This document shows positions 1-6,808 of a stretch of DNA of 10,182 nucleotides, piece by piece (the first letter of the stretch is position 1; each line of letters opens with the position of its first letter). Below the pieces are notes generated by a model. That model had not been told where the DNA came from, ran no database searches, and was given only the letters and a program-made list of their open reading frames with translations. Source of the DNA: Sulfuricella sp. (GTDB lineage Bacteria > Pseudomonadota > Gammaproteobacteria > Burkholderiales > Sulfuricellaceae); NCBI GenBank assembly GCA_019911785.1, contig JAIOJM010000408.1, forward strand, positions 1-10,182, in the 5' to 3' direction. The translations under genes were made by a program, and so were the position numbers.

Positions 1-189
1 CAGCACCACGCCGGCCAGTTCCACGCCGAGCATGTCGGCAAGCTTCCTGCCCTCGCCCATCAGTTCCCACGAAACCGGGTGGACCTGCCCCCGCTCGTGC
101 TCGACGAACACCCACACGCCCTTGTAGCCGGCGAGCTTGGGGTCCAGTTCGAATTTGCGTTTTTTCTTGGCCGGTGCTGCATCAGTCAT
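1..189 (-). CDS. fixB: FixB, electron transfer flavoprotein alpha subunit (N-terminal part, cut by window edge)
   Basis: Only the first 63 codons are in the window; the gene runs off at base 1. The start is the ATG at 189, preceded by a good ribosome site (AAGGAG, about 6 bases upstream). After a basic leader (KKKRKF near residues 9-14) comes a strand-like segment, GVWVFVEHERG (about residues 24-34), followed by a helix with GEGRKLADMLG. This is the usual start of the ETF-alpha nucleotide-binding domain. FixB pairs with FixA and, in the known FixABCX complex, takes part in flavin-based electron bifurcation from NADH to quinone and to ferredoxin or flavodoxin for nitrogenase. The gene starts 19 bases after the fixA stop, so the two are almost certainly co-transcribed. 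Assignment rests on the N-terminus plus the neighbouring fixA. fixC and fixX would be expected further left but cannot be seen. Confidence 0.88.
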   Translation of the reverse strand, partial: MTDAAPAKKKRKFELDPKLAGYKGVWVFVEHERGQVHPVSWELMGEGRKLADMLGVELAGVVL

Positions 190-208
190 GGCTATCTCCT
201 TTTCTTGG

Positions 209-1057
209 TCAGGCGCGCTTGGCGACTTCTTTTTCCACCGCCGGGAAGCGCGTGAACATCTTCGCCAGCACCGTCACAGCCACATCCTTGGGGTCGCCGC
301 TCTCCACCTCGATCATCTCGGCGCGCTCCGATTTCGGCGTCGGCGCGAACACTTTGCTCACCACAGTGGGCGACCCCTTGAGGCCGATTTTGACAATATC
401 GTCGTCTGCGATACCGGCTTCCTCCCTGTTCCATTGCTTGAGCGGGTGGCGGGCGGCGCGGAACATGTTGGGCATGTTGGCAAAGCGCATCTGGTTGCTG
501 CCTTCCAGCACCGTCACCAGACAGGGCAGGCTGGTTTTCAGCAGCTGCACGCCTCCTTCGGCACGCCGCTCCACCACGATTTCCTTCGCCTCCGGCTTGA
601 CCGCCACGATCTTGGAGACATAGGTCAGCAGCTGCATGTCCAGGCGTTTCGCCACACCCGGCCCGACTTGGGCGGTGTCGCCGTCGATGGTCTGCTTGCC
701 GGTAAACACCATGTCCACCGGCATGTTCTTCTGTATCTGGCGGATCGCCGAGGCCAACGCAAAGCTGGTCGCCAGGGTATCCGCGCCGGCGAAGGCGCGG
801 TCGGTAATCAGGATCGCGTCGTCGGCGCCGAACGACAGCGCCTTGCGTAAGGCCGCCTCTGCCTGGGGCGGACCCATGGTGATCACGGTGACCGTGCCGC
901 CGTGCTTGTCCTTGAGGCATAGCGCTTCTTCCAGGGCGAACAGGTCATACGGGTTGATGATCGCCGGAACGCCCTGGCGCATGATGGTGTTGGTCACCGG
1001 ATGGACGCGGATCTGCGCGCTGTCCGGTACCTGTTTGATGCAAACGACGATGTGCAT
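209..1057 (-). CDS. fixA: FixA, electron transfer flavoprotein beta subunit
   Basis: This 282-residue protein is of normal length for an ETF-beta/FixA subunit. It begins MHIVVCIKQVPD, the typical first strand of the family. It continues with INPYDLFALEEAL and, near the middle, GKQTIDGDTAQVGPGVAKRL, the conserved ETF-beta signature around the nucleotide-binding site. With FixB, FixC and FixX it forms the membrane-associated bifurcating complex that oxidises NADH and generates the low-potential reductant used by nitrogenase. The ATG at 1057 has an AAAGGAG site a few bases upstream and starts 13 bases after the nifW stop. Its position directly behind nifV and nifW supports the nitrogen-fixation form rather than a housekeeping beta-oxidation ETF. 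No inactivating change is visible. Confidence 0.93.
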   Translation of the reverse strand: MHIVVCIKQVPDSAQIRVHPVTNTIMRQGVPAIINPYDLFALEEALCLKDKHGGTVTVITMGPPQAEAALRKALSFGADDAILITDRAFAGADTLATSFALASAIRQIQKNMPVDMVFTGKQTIDGDTAQVGPGVAKRLDMQLLTYVSKIVAVKPEAKEIVVERRAEGGVQLLKTSLPCLVTVLEGSNQMRFANMPNMFRAARHPLKQWNREEAGIADDDIVKIGLKGSPTVVSKVFAPTPKSERAEMIEVESGDPKDVAVTVLAKMFTRFPAVEKEVAKRA

Positions 1058-1070
1058 GATCTGCTCCTTT

Positions 1071-1412
1071 TCAGGCGGCTTTTTGCTTCTGCGGCAGGGC
1101 TGCGCGAATGTTTTCCACCGATATGGTTTTCACTCCTTCGGCATCGCGGAACACCTTGAAAACCTTTTCCTTGATTGCGCTGGAGTGGACGAAGTCCTGG
1201 TAGGCCCGATCCAGCAGCTTTCGGCAGGCATTGAATGCCTCGTCCTCGCTGCTATCGGCGGAAAGCGGCGTCTGCCTGAGATACTGGTGGAAACGCTGCA
1301 GGATGTGCAGGCGGTTCACATGCACCACCTCAGACTGGTACTCGATTGCAAAGAAGTCCAGGAACTCCTCGGCGGTGGACAGCCTTTTCATGGCATGCAT
1401 CAATATTTCCAT
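1071..1412 (-). CDS. nifW: NifW, nitrogenase stabilising/protective protein
   Basis: This is a small protein of 113 residues. The segments LSTAEEFLDFFAIEYQ, VVHVNRLHILQRFHQYL and AFNACRKLLDRAYQDF follow the NifW family pattern, and the length is usual. NifW associates with the MoFe protein and is linked to its maturation or to protection from oxygen; the exact mechanism is unsettled. The reading frame can be extended to a TTG at 1427. I prefer the ATG at 1412 because the GGAG just upstream is well spaced for it, and the TTG codon itself overlaps that site. The gene starts 18 bases after the nifV stop at 1431 and is followed 13 bases later by fixA, so it is an internal gene of the nifV-nifW-fixAB operon. 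Confidence 0.9.
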   Translation of the reverse strand: MEILMHAMKRLSTAEEFLDFFAIEYQSEVVHVNRLHILQRFHQYLRQTPLSADSSEDEAFNACRKLLDRAYQDFVHSSAIKEKVFKVFRDAEGVKTISVENIRAALPQKQKAA

Positions 1413-1430
1413 GGCTTCAATCTCCAATAG

Positions 1431-2567
1431 TCAAACTTCAAGGCGCAGCGGATGCCGCACCGCGGTTTCCAGGTAGAACCGCTTAAGGTCGTCCGCATCG
1501 GGCGCATGCTTGACCGACCCGGCGTACTGGCGGATGCGCGCCAGGATGGTGCCGGCCTGCAGTTCGTCGAGCAGCATCCCCATTTCGGCATAGGTCCTGA
1601 TCACCGCACTGCTGCCGGAATGCTTGCCCAGCACCAGCCGGTGGTCGCGTCCGACTTCTTCGGGGTCGAAGTTCTGGTAGTTGGCGCGGTTCTTGATCAG
1701 CCCGTCCACGTGGATGCCGGATTCGTGAGTGAAAACCCCTTCCCCGACGATGCTCTTGTTGGCCGGTACCGGGCGCCCGGAGGCCAAGGCCACCAGCCGC
1801 GATATTTCCGGAAAACGCCGGCTGTCGATGCCGCTCTCGATGCCGTGCAGGTGGCGCAGTGCCATCACCGCCTCTTCCAGCGGCGCATTGCCGGCGCGTT
1901 CGCCGAGGCCGTTGACGGTGGTGTTGATGTGGGTCGCGCCCGCCTTCACCGCCGCCAGGGTATTGGCGGTCGCCAGTCCGAGGTCGTTGTGGGCGTGCAT
2001 TTCCACTTCCATGTCGACCGTGACCCGCAGGGTGCGCAGCACTTCGTAGGTAGCGAACGGGTCCAGCACTCCCAGCGTATCGGCGAAACGGAAGCGGCGG
2101 GCACCGGCGTACTCGGCCGTCTCCGCCGCCTTGAGCAGGAAATCGATATCGGCGCGGGAGGCGTCTTCAGCGCCGACGCTCACTTCCATCCCCAAATCCA
2201 GGGCGGCCGGCACGAAGCGGCGTATGGCCTGCAACACCCACTCGCGGTCGCGCCTCAGCTTGTGTCGAATCTGCAGGTCGGACACCGGGATCGACAGGTT
2301 GACCATGTTCACATTGCACTCTGCCGCCGCACGCAAGTCCTCGTCCTGCATGCGCCCCCACACCATGAAGCGCGAACTCAGGCCCAGCCCGGCGATGGCG
2401 CGGATCGCCTCGCGCTCCTCCTCGCCCATGACCGGGATGCCGATTTCCAGCTCAGCCACGCCGGCGGCGGACAGGGCACGGGCTATGGCGATCTTCTCCT
2501 CGGCGGAGAACGCCACACCGGCGGTCTGCTCGCCGTCGCGCAAGGTCGTATCGTTAACGGTCACCAT
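1431..2567 (-). CDS. nifV: NifV, homocitrate synthase
   Basis: NifV condenses acetyl-CoA and 2-oxoglutarate to (R)-homocitrate, the organic ligand of the iron-molybdenum cofactor. The protein is a DRE-TIM metallolyase. Near the N-terminus is [16 protein letters not shown], with the catalytic Arg and metal-binding Asp at about residues 10-11. In the middle is [15 protein letters not shown], with the metal-binding His-x-His at about 191 and 193, followed by [18 protein letters not shown]. Length is 378 residues from the ATG at 2567, normal for NifV. An in-frame ATG at 2579 would add MENI. I prefer 2567 because GGAG lies about 7 bases before it and because homologues start just ahead of the [14 protein letters not shown] motif; the upstream ATG has no clear ribosome site. 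It is the first gene of the minus-strand operon and has its own sigma-54 promoter. The isopropylmalate synthase branch of the superfamily is the main alternative, but the nif context and sequence favour NifV. Confidence 0.95.
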   Translation of the reverse strand: MVTVNDTTLRDGEQTAGVAFSAEEKIAIARALSAAGVAELEIGIPVMGEEEREAIRAIAGLGLSSRFMVWGRMQDEDLRAAAECNVNMVNLSIPVSDLQIRHKLRRDREWVLQAIRRFVPAALDLGMEVSVGAEDASRADIDFLLKAAETAEYAGARRFRFADTLGVLDPFATYEVLRTLRVTVDMEVEMHAHNDLGLATANTLAAVKAGATHINTTVNGLGERAGNAPLEEAVMALRHLHGIESGIDSRRFPEISRLVALASGRPVPANKSIVGEGVFTHESGIHVDGLIKNRANYQNFDPEEVGRDHRLVLGKHSGSSAVIRTYAEMGMLLDELQAGTILARIRQYAGSVKHAPDADDLKRFYLETAVRHPLRLEV

Positions 2568-2614
2568 GATGTTCTCCATATCAGGCTAGGAATGTTGTTG
2601 CATGAACAGGCTTT

Positions 2615-2630
2615 AGCAAGCACTGTGCCA
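2615..2630 (-). promoter_or_regulatory. Sigma-54 (-24/-12) promoter for the nifV operon
   Basis: Read on the minus strand, this is TGGCACAGTGCTTGCT, an exact match to the TGGCAC-N5-TTGCW core. The -24 GG is at 2629-2628 and the -12 GC at 2617-2616. The predicted transcript start is near 2604, giving a leader of about 37 bases before the nifV ATG at 2567. The match and the position in front of nifV make RpoN/NifA control very likely; activity is inferred, not shown. Confidence 0.9.
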
Positions 2631-2640
2631 CCATCACAAA

Positions 2641-2695
2641 AACAACAATTTTCTGTTGCTTTTCAATTAACTGTAAATTTTCAACTAAAAAAAAC
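2641..2695. other. AT-rich tract between the nifV promoter and its activator site
   Basis: This run of mostly A and T lies between the nifV -24 element and the NifA-type site at 2726-2741, in an otherwise GC-rich window. Such a position is where integration host factor bends DNA at many NifA-dependent promoters. I found no good match to the IHF consensus, so a binding or bending role is only an inference. Confidence 0.4.
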
Positions 2696-2725
2696 GGGGG
2701 AAGTAAAGCCGACATTCAGCCAACT

Positions 2726-2741
2726 TGTCGGGTTTGCGACA
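2726..2741. promoter_or_regulatory. NifA upstream activator sequence (TGT-N10-ACA) for nifV
   Basis: TGT at 2726-2728 and ACA at 2739-2741 are separated by exactly 10 bases, the NifA binding consensus. The site sits inside a larger perfect inverted repeat: CTTGTCG at 2724-2730 and CGACAAG at 2737-2743. Its centre is about 129 bases upstream of the predicted nifV start, a typical distance for NifA acting on a sigma-54 promoter. It is probably too far (over 400 bases) to serve nifB. Confidence 0.8.
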
Positions 2742-2868
2742 AGGACTTGGATTCAACCCGGATTGGACAACGGCAGGTAGTTCAGATTTTTACTATTCTG
2801 GCAGGGGCAACTCGCGCGGGGCCTGAGAAAGAGGCCCGCACTGTAATCATCCTGGAAAATCGGTTAGC

Positions 2869-2893
2869 CACAGAGAACACAGAGTTCACAGAG
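2869..2893. repeat. Short tandem CACAGAG repeat (9-base period)
   Basis: Three perfect copies of CACAGAG occur at 2869-2875, 2878-2884 and 2887-2893, separated by AA and TT. This kind of CACAGAG-rich segment is a familiar dispersed intergenic element in many bacterial genomes, where it produces spurious translations of the type ATENTEFTEK. It lies in the non-coding part of the nifV-nifB spacer, away from both promoters. No role is visible. Confidence 0.6.
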
Positions 2894-3008
2894 AAACGGG
2901 GTAGGCAGGGATGGGTAGCTTTATCGCCCAACTCGCAAAAACCAAAAGTAGGCGCCTCCAGGAGCTTGGCGGATCGTCGCCACTCGCCCGCAGCAGGCGT
3001 CATGGCGC

Positions 3009-3024
3009 TGTCGTTTTTGCAACA
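3009..3024. promoter_or_regulatory. NifA upstream activator sequence, distal site for nifB
   Basis: TGT at 3009-3011 and ACA at 3022-3024 are 10 bases apart, matching the NifA consensus TGT-N10-ACA. The centre is about 131 bases upstream of the predicted nifB transcript start and 40 bases (close to four helical turns) from the proximal site. The spacing suggests both sites lie on one face of the DNA. Confidence 0.75.
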
Positions 3025-3048
3025 AATTCACCACATCCATGCATGCAT

Positions 3049-3064
3049 TGTAGATATTCAGACA
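3049..3064. promoter_or_regulatory. NifA upstream activator sequence, proximal site for nifB
   Basis: TGT at 3049-3051 and ACA at 3062-3064 flank exactly 10 bases, the NifA consensus. The centre is about 91 bases upstream of the predicted nifB transcript start, the standard range for looping activation of a sigma-54 promoter. Confidence 0.8.
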
Positions 3065-3121
3065 ATCGCGTATCGCAGCTCAGATCCAGCATTACTGCGC
3101 TTTCCCAGCGGTTTTACAGTT

Positions 3122-3137
3122 TGGCACGGTTGTTGCT
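3122..3137 (+). promoter_or_regulatory. Sigma-54 (-24/-12) promoter for the nifB operon
   Basis: TGGCACGGTTGTTGCT is a perfect match to TGGCACG-N4-TTGCW, with the -24 GG at 3123-3124 and the -12 GC at 3135-3136. Transcription should begin near 3148, leaving a leader of about 60 bases before the nifB ATG at 3208. Two NifA-type sites lie upstream at standard distances. It is probably the main promoter of the whole plus-strand operon, since no second sigma-54 site was seen between the downstream genes. Confidence 0.92.
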
Positions 3138-3207
3138 GTTCCTGGTTTCAGGAACTGAGTCGGGTTTCATTTCAGCCCGGCTTGTACATGGTGAACAGGA
3201 GCGAACA

Positions 3208-4767
3208 ATGCAAAACCAGGCACAACCAAATAGTGTAAGCGTGCAGGAAATCAAACCGCTGGACAAGGTCATGCAGCAAATCGCTGAGCATAAGGGATGC
3301 GGCACCTCCAGCGAGGGCGCGAAAGCGAGTTGCGGCTCATCCTCTGGCCGGGGAGACATGGCGCCGGAGGTGTGGGAAAAGGTCAAAAACCATCCCTGCT
3401 ACAGCGAGGAGGCCCACCACCATTATGCGCGCATGCACGTAGCCGTGGCGCCGGCGTGCAATATCCAGTGCAATTATTGCAACCGCAAGTACGACTGCGC
3501 CAACGAGAGCCGTCCCGGCGTGGTGAGCGAGAAGCTGACCCCGGAGCAGGCCGCGCGGAAAGTCCTGGCGGTGGCTTCCACTATTCCGCAGATGACGGTA
3601 CTGGGTATCGCCGGCCCAGGCGACCCCCTGGCGAACCCGGAAAAGACCTTCAAGACGTTCGAGCTGATCTACAAGGCGGCACCTGACATCAAACTGTGTC
3701 TATCCACCAACGGCTTGGCTCTGCCCGATCATATAGAGGCCATCAAGTCGTTCAATGTGGACCACGTGACGATCACCATCAACATGGTCGATCCGGAGGT
3801 GGGGCAGCACATTTATCCGTGGATATTCTGGAACCACAAGCGCATCACCGGCATCGAGGCCTCCCGGATACTCGCGGAACGCCAGATGCAGGGGCTGGAA
3901 ATGCTGACCGAGGCCGGCATTCTGTGCAAGGTCAATTCGGTGATGATCCCCGGTATCAACGACCAGCACCTGGTCGAGGTGAACCGGGCAGTCAAGTCGC
4001 GTGGGGCGTTCCTGCACAACATCATGCCGCTCATCTCCGCACCCGAGCACGGCACCGTATTCGGCCTCAACGGCCAGCGCGGGCCCAGCGCGCAAGAGCT
4101 GAAGGCGTTGCAGGACAGTTGCGATGGCGAGATGAACATGATGCGCCATTGCCGCCAGTGCCGTGCCGATGCAGTGGGGTTGCTGGGCGAGGATCGTTCT
4201 TCCGAGTTCAGCACGGAAAAAGTTATGGAGATGGACATCCAGTATGACGCCGAGGGCCGCGCCGCCTATCAGGAAAAGGTGGAGCAGGAGCGGCTGGCGA
4301 CGTCGGCGGCCAAGGAAGCCGAACTGGCGGACCTGGTGGAGGAGTTCAGCGACGTAAAGGTTATGGTCGCCGTCGCCACCAAGGGCCACGGCCGCATCAA
4401 CGAGCACTTCGGCCATGCCCAGGAGTTCCAGATTTACGAACTCAGCACCGAGGGTTCCAAGTTCGTCGGCCACCGCCGTGTCGATCTGTATTGCCATGGC
4501 GGCTACGGCGAGGAGGACACGCTGCCTACGGTGATCCGCGCCATCAACGACTGTGTCGCGGTGTTCGTGGCCAAGATCGGCGGCTGCCCGAAAGACGAGC
4601 TGCGCGCGGCGGGTATCGACCCGGTGGACAAATACGCCCACGAGTTCATCGAACAGTCAGCGGTGCGCTACTTCAAGGAATATCTGGGCAAGGTGAAATC
4701 CGGCGAGATCGCCCACGTGGCCCGCGGCGACGCGGATATCCGGCAGGGTGCGTACATCGCGGCATAG
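3208..4767 (+). CDS. nifB: NifB, radical SAM FeMo-cofactor biosynthesis protein with C-terminal NifX/NafY-like domain
   Basis: NifB fuses [4Fe-4S] clusters and inserts a SAM-derived carbide to make NifB-co, the 8Fe core of FeMo-co. The product has 519 residues, the length of the two-domain proteobacterial form. Residues 61-65 are NHPCY with Cys64, a proposed ligand of a substrate cluster. The radical SAM motif is CNIQCNYC (Cys84, Cys88, Cys91), followed by [19 protein letters not shown], typical of NifB. A later pair, CRQC (Cys315, Cys318), before [10 protein letters not shown] is also conserved in the family. From about residue 382, [21 protein letters not shown] begins a NifX/NafY-like (dinitrogenase iron-molybdenum cofactor binding) domain. 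The frame stays open far upstream, but that part is promoter DNA. The ATG at 3208 follows AGGAG and is where family similarity begins. It is the first gene of the operon. Confidence 0.97.
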   Translation: MQNQAQPNSVSVQEIKPLDKVMQQIAEHKGCGTSSEGAKASCGSSSGRGDMAPEVWEKVKNHPCYSEEAHHHYARMHVAVAPACNIQCNYCNRKYDCANESRPGVVSEKLTPEQAARKVLAVASTIPQMTVLGIAGPGDPLANPEKTFKTFELIYKAAPDIKLCLSTNGLALPDHIEAIKSFNVDHVTITINMVDPEVGQHIYPWIFWNHKRITGIEASRILAERQMQGLEMLTEAGILCKVNSVMIPGINDQHLVEVNRAVKSRGAFLHNIMPLISAPEHGTVFGLNGQRGPSAQELKALQDSCDGEMNMMRHCRQCRADAVGLLGEDRSSEFSTEKVMEMDIQYDAEGRAAYQEKVEQERLATSAAKEAELADLVEEFSDVKVMVAVATKGHGRINEHFGHAQEFQIYELSTEGSKFVGHRRVDLYCHGGYGEEDTLPTVIRAINDCVAVFVAKIGGCPKDELRAAGIDPVDKYAHEFIEQSAVRYFKEYLGKVKSGEIAHVARGDADIRQGAYIAA

Positions 4768-4810
4768 ACAGAGTCGTTCAGTTTGGTCGAGTAATACAGG
4801 AGAAGAAGTC

Positions 4811-5032
4811 ATGGCATACAAAATCATTTCATCCCAGTGCACCGCGTGTTTCGCATGCGAGCCGGAGTGCCCGAACATGGCGATTCGCGAAAAGGATGGA
4901 ACCTTCGTCATCAACCCGAAAAAATGCTCCGAGTGCATCGGCCATTTCGACGACCCGCAGTGCGTGGCGGTTTGCCCGGTGGAGAACACCTGCGTGATCG
5001 ACACCAAATACCCCCGCTACCAGGCTGCCTAG
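4811..5032 (+). CDS. fdxN: 2[4Fe-4S] ferredoxin, FdxN-like, next to nifB
   Basis: This 73-residue protein has two cluster motifs: C-x2-C-x2-C-x3-CP (Cys10, 13, 16, 20) and C-x2-C-x8-C-x3-CP (Cys39, 42, 51, 55). A further Cys61 lies outside them. The 8-residue insert in the second motif marks the Allochromatium-type 2[4Fe-4S] ferredoxins common in proteobacterial nif clusters. The FdxN ferredoxin next to nifB is known in Azotobacter to support NifB-co formation, so electron delivery to NifB is the likely job. The ATG at 4811 follows AGGAG and lies 43 bases after nifB. The stop codon overlaps the ribosome site of the next gene. The symbol is assigned by position and type, not by close comparison. 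Confidence 0.88.
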   Translation: MAYKIISSQCTACFACEPECPNMAIREKDGTFVINPKKCSECIGHFDDPQCVAVCPVENTCVIDTKYPRYQAA

Positions 5033-5041
5033 GAGAACGCA

Positions 5042-5407
5042 ATGAACGTAACGATTACCCCCAGCGCCGAAAAATTCATAGGCCGCATGATCCGTTTCAA
5101 CGGCGGAGATGGCTACGGGTTCAGGCTGATGGTCAGCGCCGGCGGCTGTTCCGGGCTGGCTTCCGAGTTCACCGTGGAAGCCGCGCCCAAGCCGGGCGAC
5201 AGCGTGCTGGAAAACAACGGGCTCAAGCTGTTCCTGCCGGCGGAAAGCCGCTTGCTTCTGGACGGCGTGACCATCGATTTCGCCGACACGCCGATGAGCA
5301 GCGGGCTGACCTTCATCAACCCCAATGCGGCGTCATGCGGTTGCAGCAGCAGCTCGGCTCCGGGCGTTGCCACGGTCAGTGTGTCCAGCATTGCGCACAA
5401 GCACTAA
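5042..5407 (+). CDS. HesB/IscA-type (A-type) iron-sulfur carrier, nif-associated
   Basis: This is a 121-residue A-type carrier with all three cysteines that hold iron or a cluster: Cys36 in SAGGCSGLASEF, and Cys99 and Cys101 in NAASCGCSSSS. The family fold is evident from GYGFRLMV, LKLFLPAESRLLLDG and GLTFINPNA. The usual name is nifIscA or hesB-like. It probably passes [4Fe-4S] clusters to nitrogenase proteins. The ATG at 5042 has AGGAG at 5031-5035, which overlaps the ferredoxin stop. No nifU is in this window, so this carrier and NifS are the only general Fe-S assembly components seen here. Which client proteins it serves is not shown by the sequence. Confidence 0.88.
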   Translation: MNVTITPSAEKFIGRMIRFNGGDGYGFRLMVSAGGCSGLASEFTVEAAPKPGDSVLENNGLKLFLPAESRLLLDGVTIDFADTPMSSGLTFINPNAASCGCSSSSAPGVATVSVSSIAHKH

Positions 5408-5456
5408 ATGCACGAAACAGGAACCGAACAACTGGAGCGCGAAGGTCGGGGAAACG

Positions 5457-6231
5457 ATGACTGATATCGATGAAGCCATGGACTGGCAGGGAAACGAGCT
5501 GCACTGCGCGGACTGCCAGAATCGGGCGATTTCGGACGCAGGGCGCTGCCAGTTGCTGCATGCCTGCGTGCAGGACCGCTACGCCAAACGCATCGACCGG
5601 TTCTTCGAGTGGAATCCCACGCTGGCAGTGGAATACCTGGCACATCCCTATTTCGAGGTGCGGGCGGTGGCCGCCAAGCATGTTGACGTGTTCCATCTTC
5701 CGCGCCTGATCAACGACCCGGACGAGACCGTTCGCTGGAGCGCAGCGGCTGCCATCGCGCCATTTGCTGCTGATGCGCACCGACCCGGATCGTGAAGTGC
5801 GTATCCGCGTGGCGTCGCGGCTGGAAGAATGCCATCTTGGCTCGATGATGAAGGATATGGATTATTACGTGCGTCAGGTTGTGGCGCGGCGCCTGCCGGC
5901 TGGCATGTTGATCCTGATGATGCACGATCCAGACCCGGAAGTCCGGCTGACTGTTGCCAAGAGGATAGGCGATGAATGGCTGGTAAAAATGTCATGCGAC
6001 AAGGATCCGCGGGTGCGCATCGAAGTCATTGGCCGGATCAACGAGCAACTGCTGTCGCCGCTGCTGAACGATCCGGATTGGCGAGTGCGCTACGAAGTCG
6101 CCGGACGAATTCCGGAGAAACACCTGGCGCAAATGTCGGCAGACGATGATCCGGCGGTACGCAAACTCGTCGCCAGTCGCATCGCGCATATAAATGGTGA
6201 GAAAAAGATGCGTGTTTTTAGTGTGGTTTGA
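5457..6231 (+). pseudogene. LRV-type 4Fe-4S leucine-rich-repeat-variant protein, interrupted by a frameshift
   Basis: The first part (5457-5795) has an N-terminal Cys cluster (Cys17, 20, 31, 37; CADC, then GRC and HACVQDRY) and FFEWNPTLAVEYLAHPYFEVR. The second part, in the +1 frame from about 5746 to 6231, holds repeats such as DPDREVRIRVASRLEECHL. Together they match the LRV protein found near nifB in Azotobacter, which binds a 4Fe-4S cluster ahead of 24-residue helical repeats. I count eight repeats (HPYFEVR, DPDETVR, DPDREVR, DMDYYVR, DPDPEVR, DKDPRVR, DPDWRVR, DDDPAVR). The second repeat is 67 bases long instead of 72, so about five bases are missing near 5745-5750. As read, translation ends at 5795, losing most repeats. 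Reading restored after the break still matches the family, so this is either a recent mutation or a sequencing error. Its function is unknown; binding of nif proteins is a guess. Confidence 0.82.
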
Positions 6232-6245
6232 ACCAAGGAGCGAAC

Positions 6246-6551
6246 ATGGCCAAGATCAGTCGTGACAGCGAAATAGTGGAAATCAGCGCCGAACCGCAGT
6301 TCGACTACGGGCAAAAGGTGCGCTCCATCAAAACGATACGCAATGACGGGACATTCCCCGGCAAGGACATCGGAGAAGTGCTGGTAAAGAAGGGCGACAT
6401 AGGCTACGTGACCAGCATCGGCACCTTCTTGCAGCAATACTACATTTACGGCATCGACGTGGTGGAACGGGGGTATCGGGTGGGCATGAGAGCCAAGGAG
6501 CTGGAGCTCGTCGAAACCGGAAGCGCGGCGATTTCAGGGGGAGCGGCATGA
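6246..6551 (+). CDS. nifZ: NifZ, nitrogenase P-cluster maturation protein (first copy)
   Basis: This 101-residue protein contains FDYGQKVRSIKTIRNDGTFP, then GDIGYVTSIGTFLQQYYIYG and a closing RVGMRAKELE. This is the NifZ order: a beta-rich start, the conserved RNDGTFPG, then G-x-V-x-x-(V/I)-GTFLQ. NifZ assists formation of the second P-cluster of the MoFe protein in Azotobacter. The ATG at 6246 is preceded by AAGGAG, 15 bases after the end of the lrv gene. The stop overlaps the next start (ATGA), so translation of the two NifZ-type proteins is probably coupled. Confidence 0.93.
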   Translation: MAKISRDSEIVEISAEPQFDYGQKVRSIKTIRNDGTFPGKDIGEVLVKKGDIGYVTSIGTFLQQYYIYGIDVVERGYRVGMRAKELELVETGSAAISGGAA

Positions 6552-6787
6552 TAGAACCGAGAATACCTAAATACCAGTGGGGACAGCAGGTGCTTGCCAG
6601 CGTCGACTTGTACAACGATGGATCATTTCCGGAAAAAGAACCGGAAGCACTGTTGGTCGGCAGTGGAAGCCAGGGTGAAATCGTGCAGGTGGGCAGTCAT
6701 GAGGAATCCAGCATCCCCGTTTATTTGGTGGAATTCCAGGCTGGGTACGTGGTGGGATGCCTGGAGGAAGAAATCGTCCCTGCATAA
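6548..6787 (+). CDS. NifZ-family protein (second, shorter copy)
   Basis: This 79-residue protein has its own NifZ signature: YQWGQQVLASVDLYNDGSFP, ALLVGSGSQGEIVQVG, PVYLVEF and VVGCLEEEIVP. It aligns with the first copy (VRSIKTIRNDGTFP against VLASVDLYNDGSFP, then GDIGYV against GEIVQV) but is diverged, so it is a paralogue rather than a recent duplicate. It lacks the GTFLQQYYIYG segment and has a generic VEF instead. The start overlaps the first nifZ stop by ATGA, with GGGGGAG upstream. Many nif operons carry tandem NifZ-type genes. Whether this copy has a distinct partner is unknown. Confidence 0.85.
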   Translation: MIEPRIPKYQWGQQVLASVDLYNDGSFPEKEPEALLVGSGSQGEIVQVGSHEESSIPVYLVEFQAGYVVGCLEEEIVPA

Positions 6788-6808
6788 GGGGTAGTGGCGG
6801 AAGAGATC

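Noticed and set aside
1452..2780. Long plus-strand frame of 442 codons opposite nifV
   Set aside because: It is the antisense shadow of a clearly coding gene in GC-rich DNA; the residue composition (rich in His, Arg, Gly, Gln) is typical of such shadows.
3161..3179. Small hairpin (CGGGTT/AGCCCG) in the nifB leader
   Set aside because: Six base pairs with one wobble pair and a 7-base loop is within chance for GC-rich DNA. There is no T run or anti-structure to suggest attenuation or a riboswitch.
2911..3207. Upstream extension of the nifB frame (99 extra codons)
   Set aside because: This part contains the nifB promoter, and the transcript should start near 3148. The ATG at 3208 has a good ribosome site and matches where the family begins.
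2747..3238. 163-residue open frame across the nifV-nifB spacer
   Set aside because: It runs through the CACAGAG repeat, both nifB activator sites and the sigma-54 promoter, and has no recognisable protein sequence or ribosome site. The ATENTEFTEK peptide is a known sign of a spurious frame.
3700..4641. 313-codon minus-strand frame opposite nifB
   Set aside because: It lies fully within nifB on the other strand, without a ribosome site or family similarity.
5408..5464. 18-codon frame right after the A-type carrier stop, overlapping the lrv start
   Set aside because: It begins directly at the preceding stop (TAAATG) and has no conserved content. It might help translational coupling to lrv, but nothing supports a real peptide.
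5619..5640. TGGCAC inside lrv as a second sigma-54 promoter
   Set aside because: No GC element occurs at the required distance, so the -12 half is missing.
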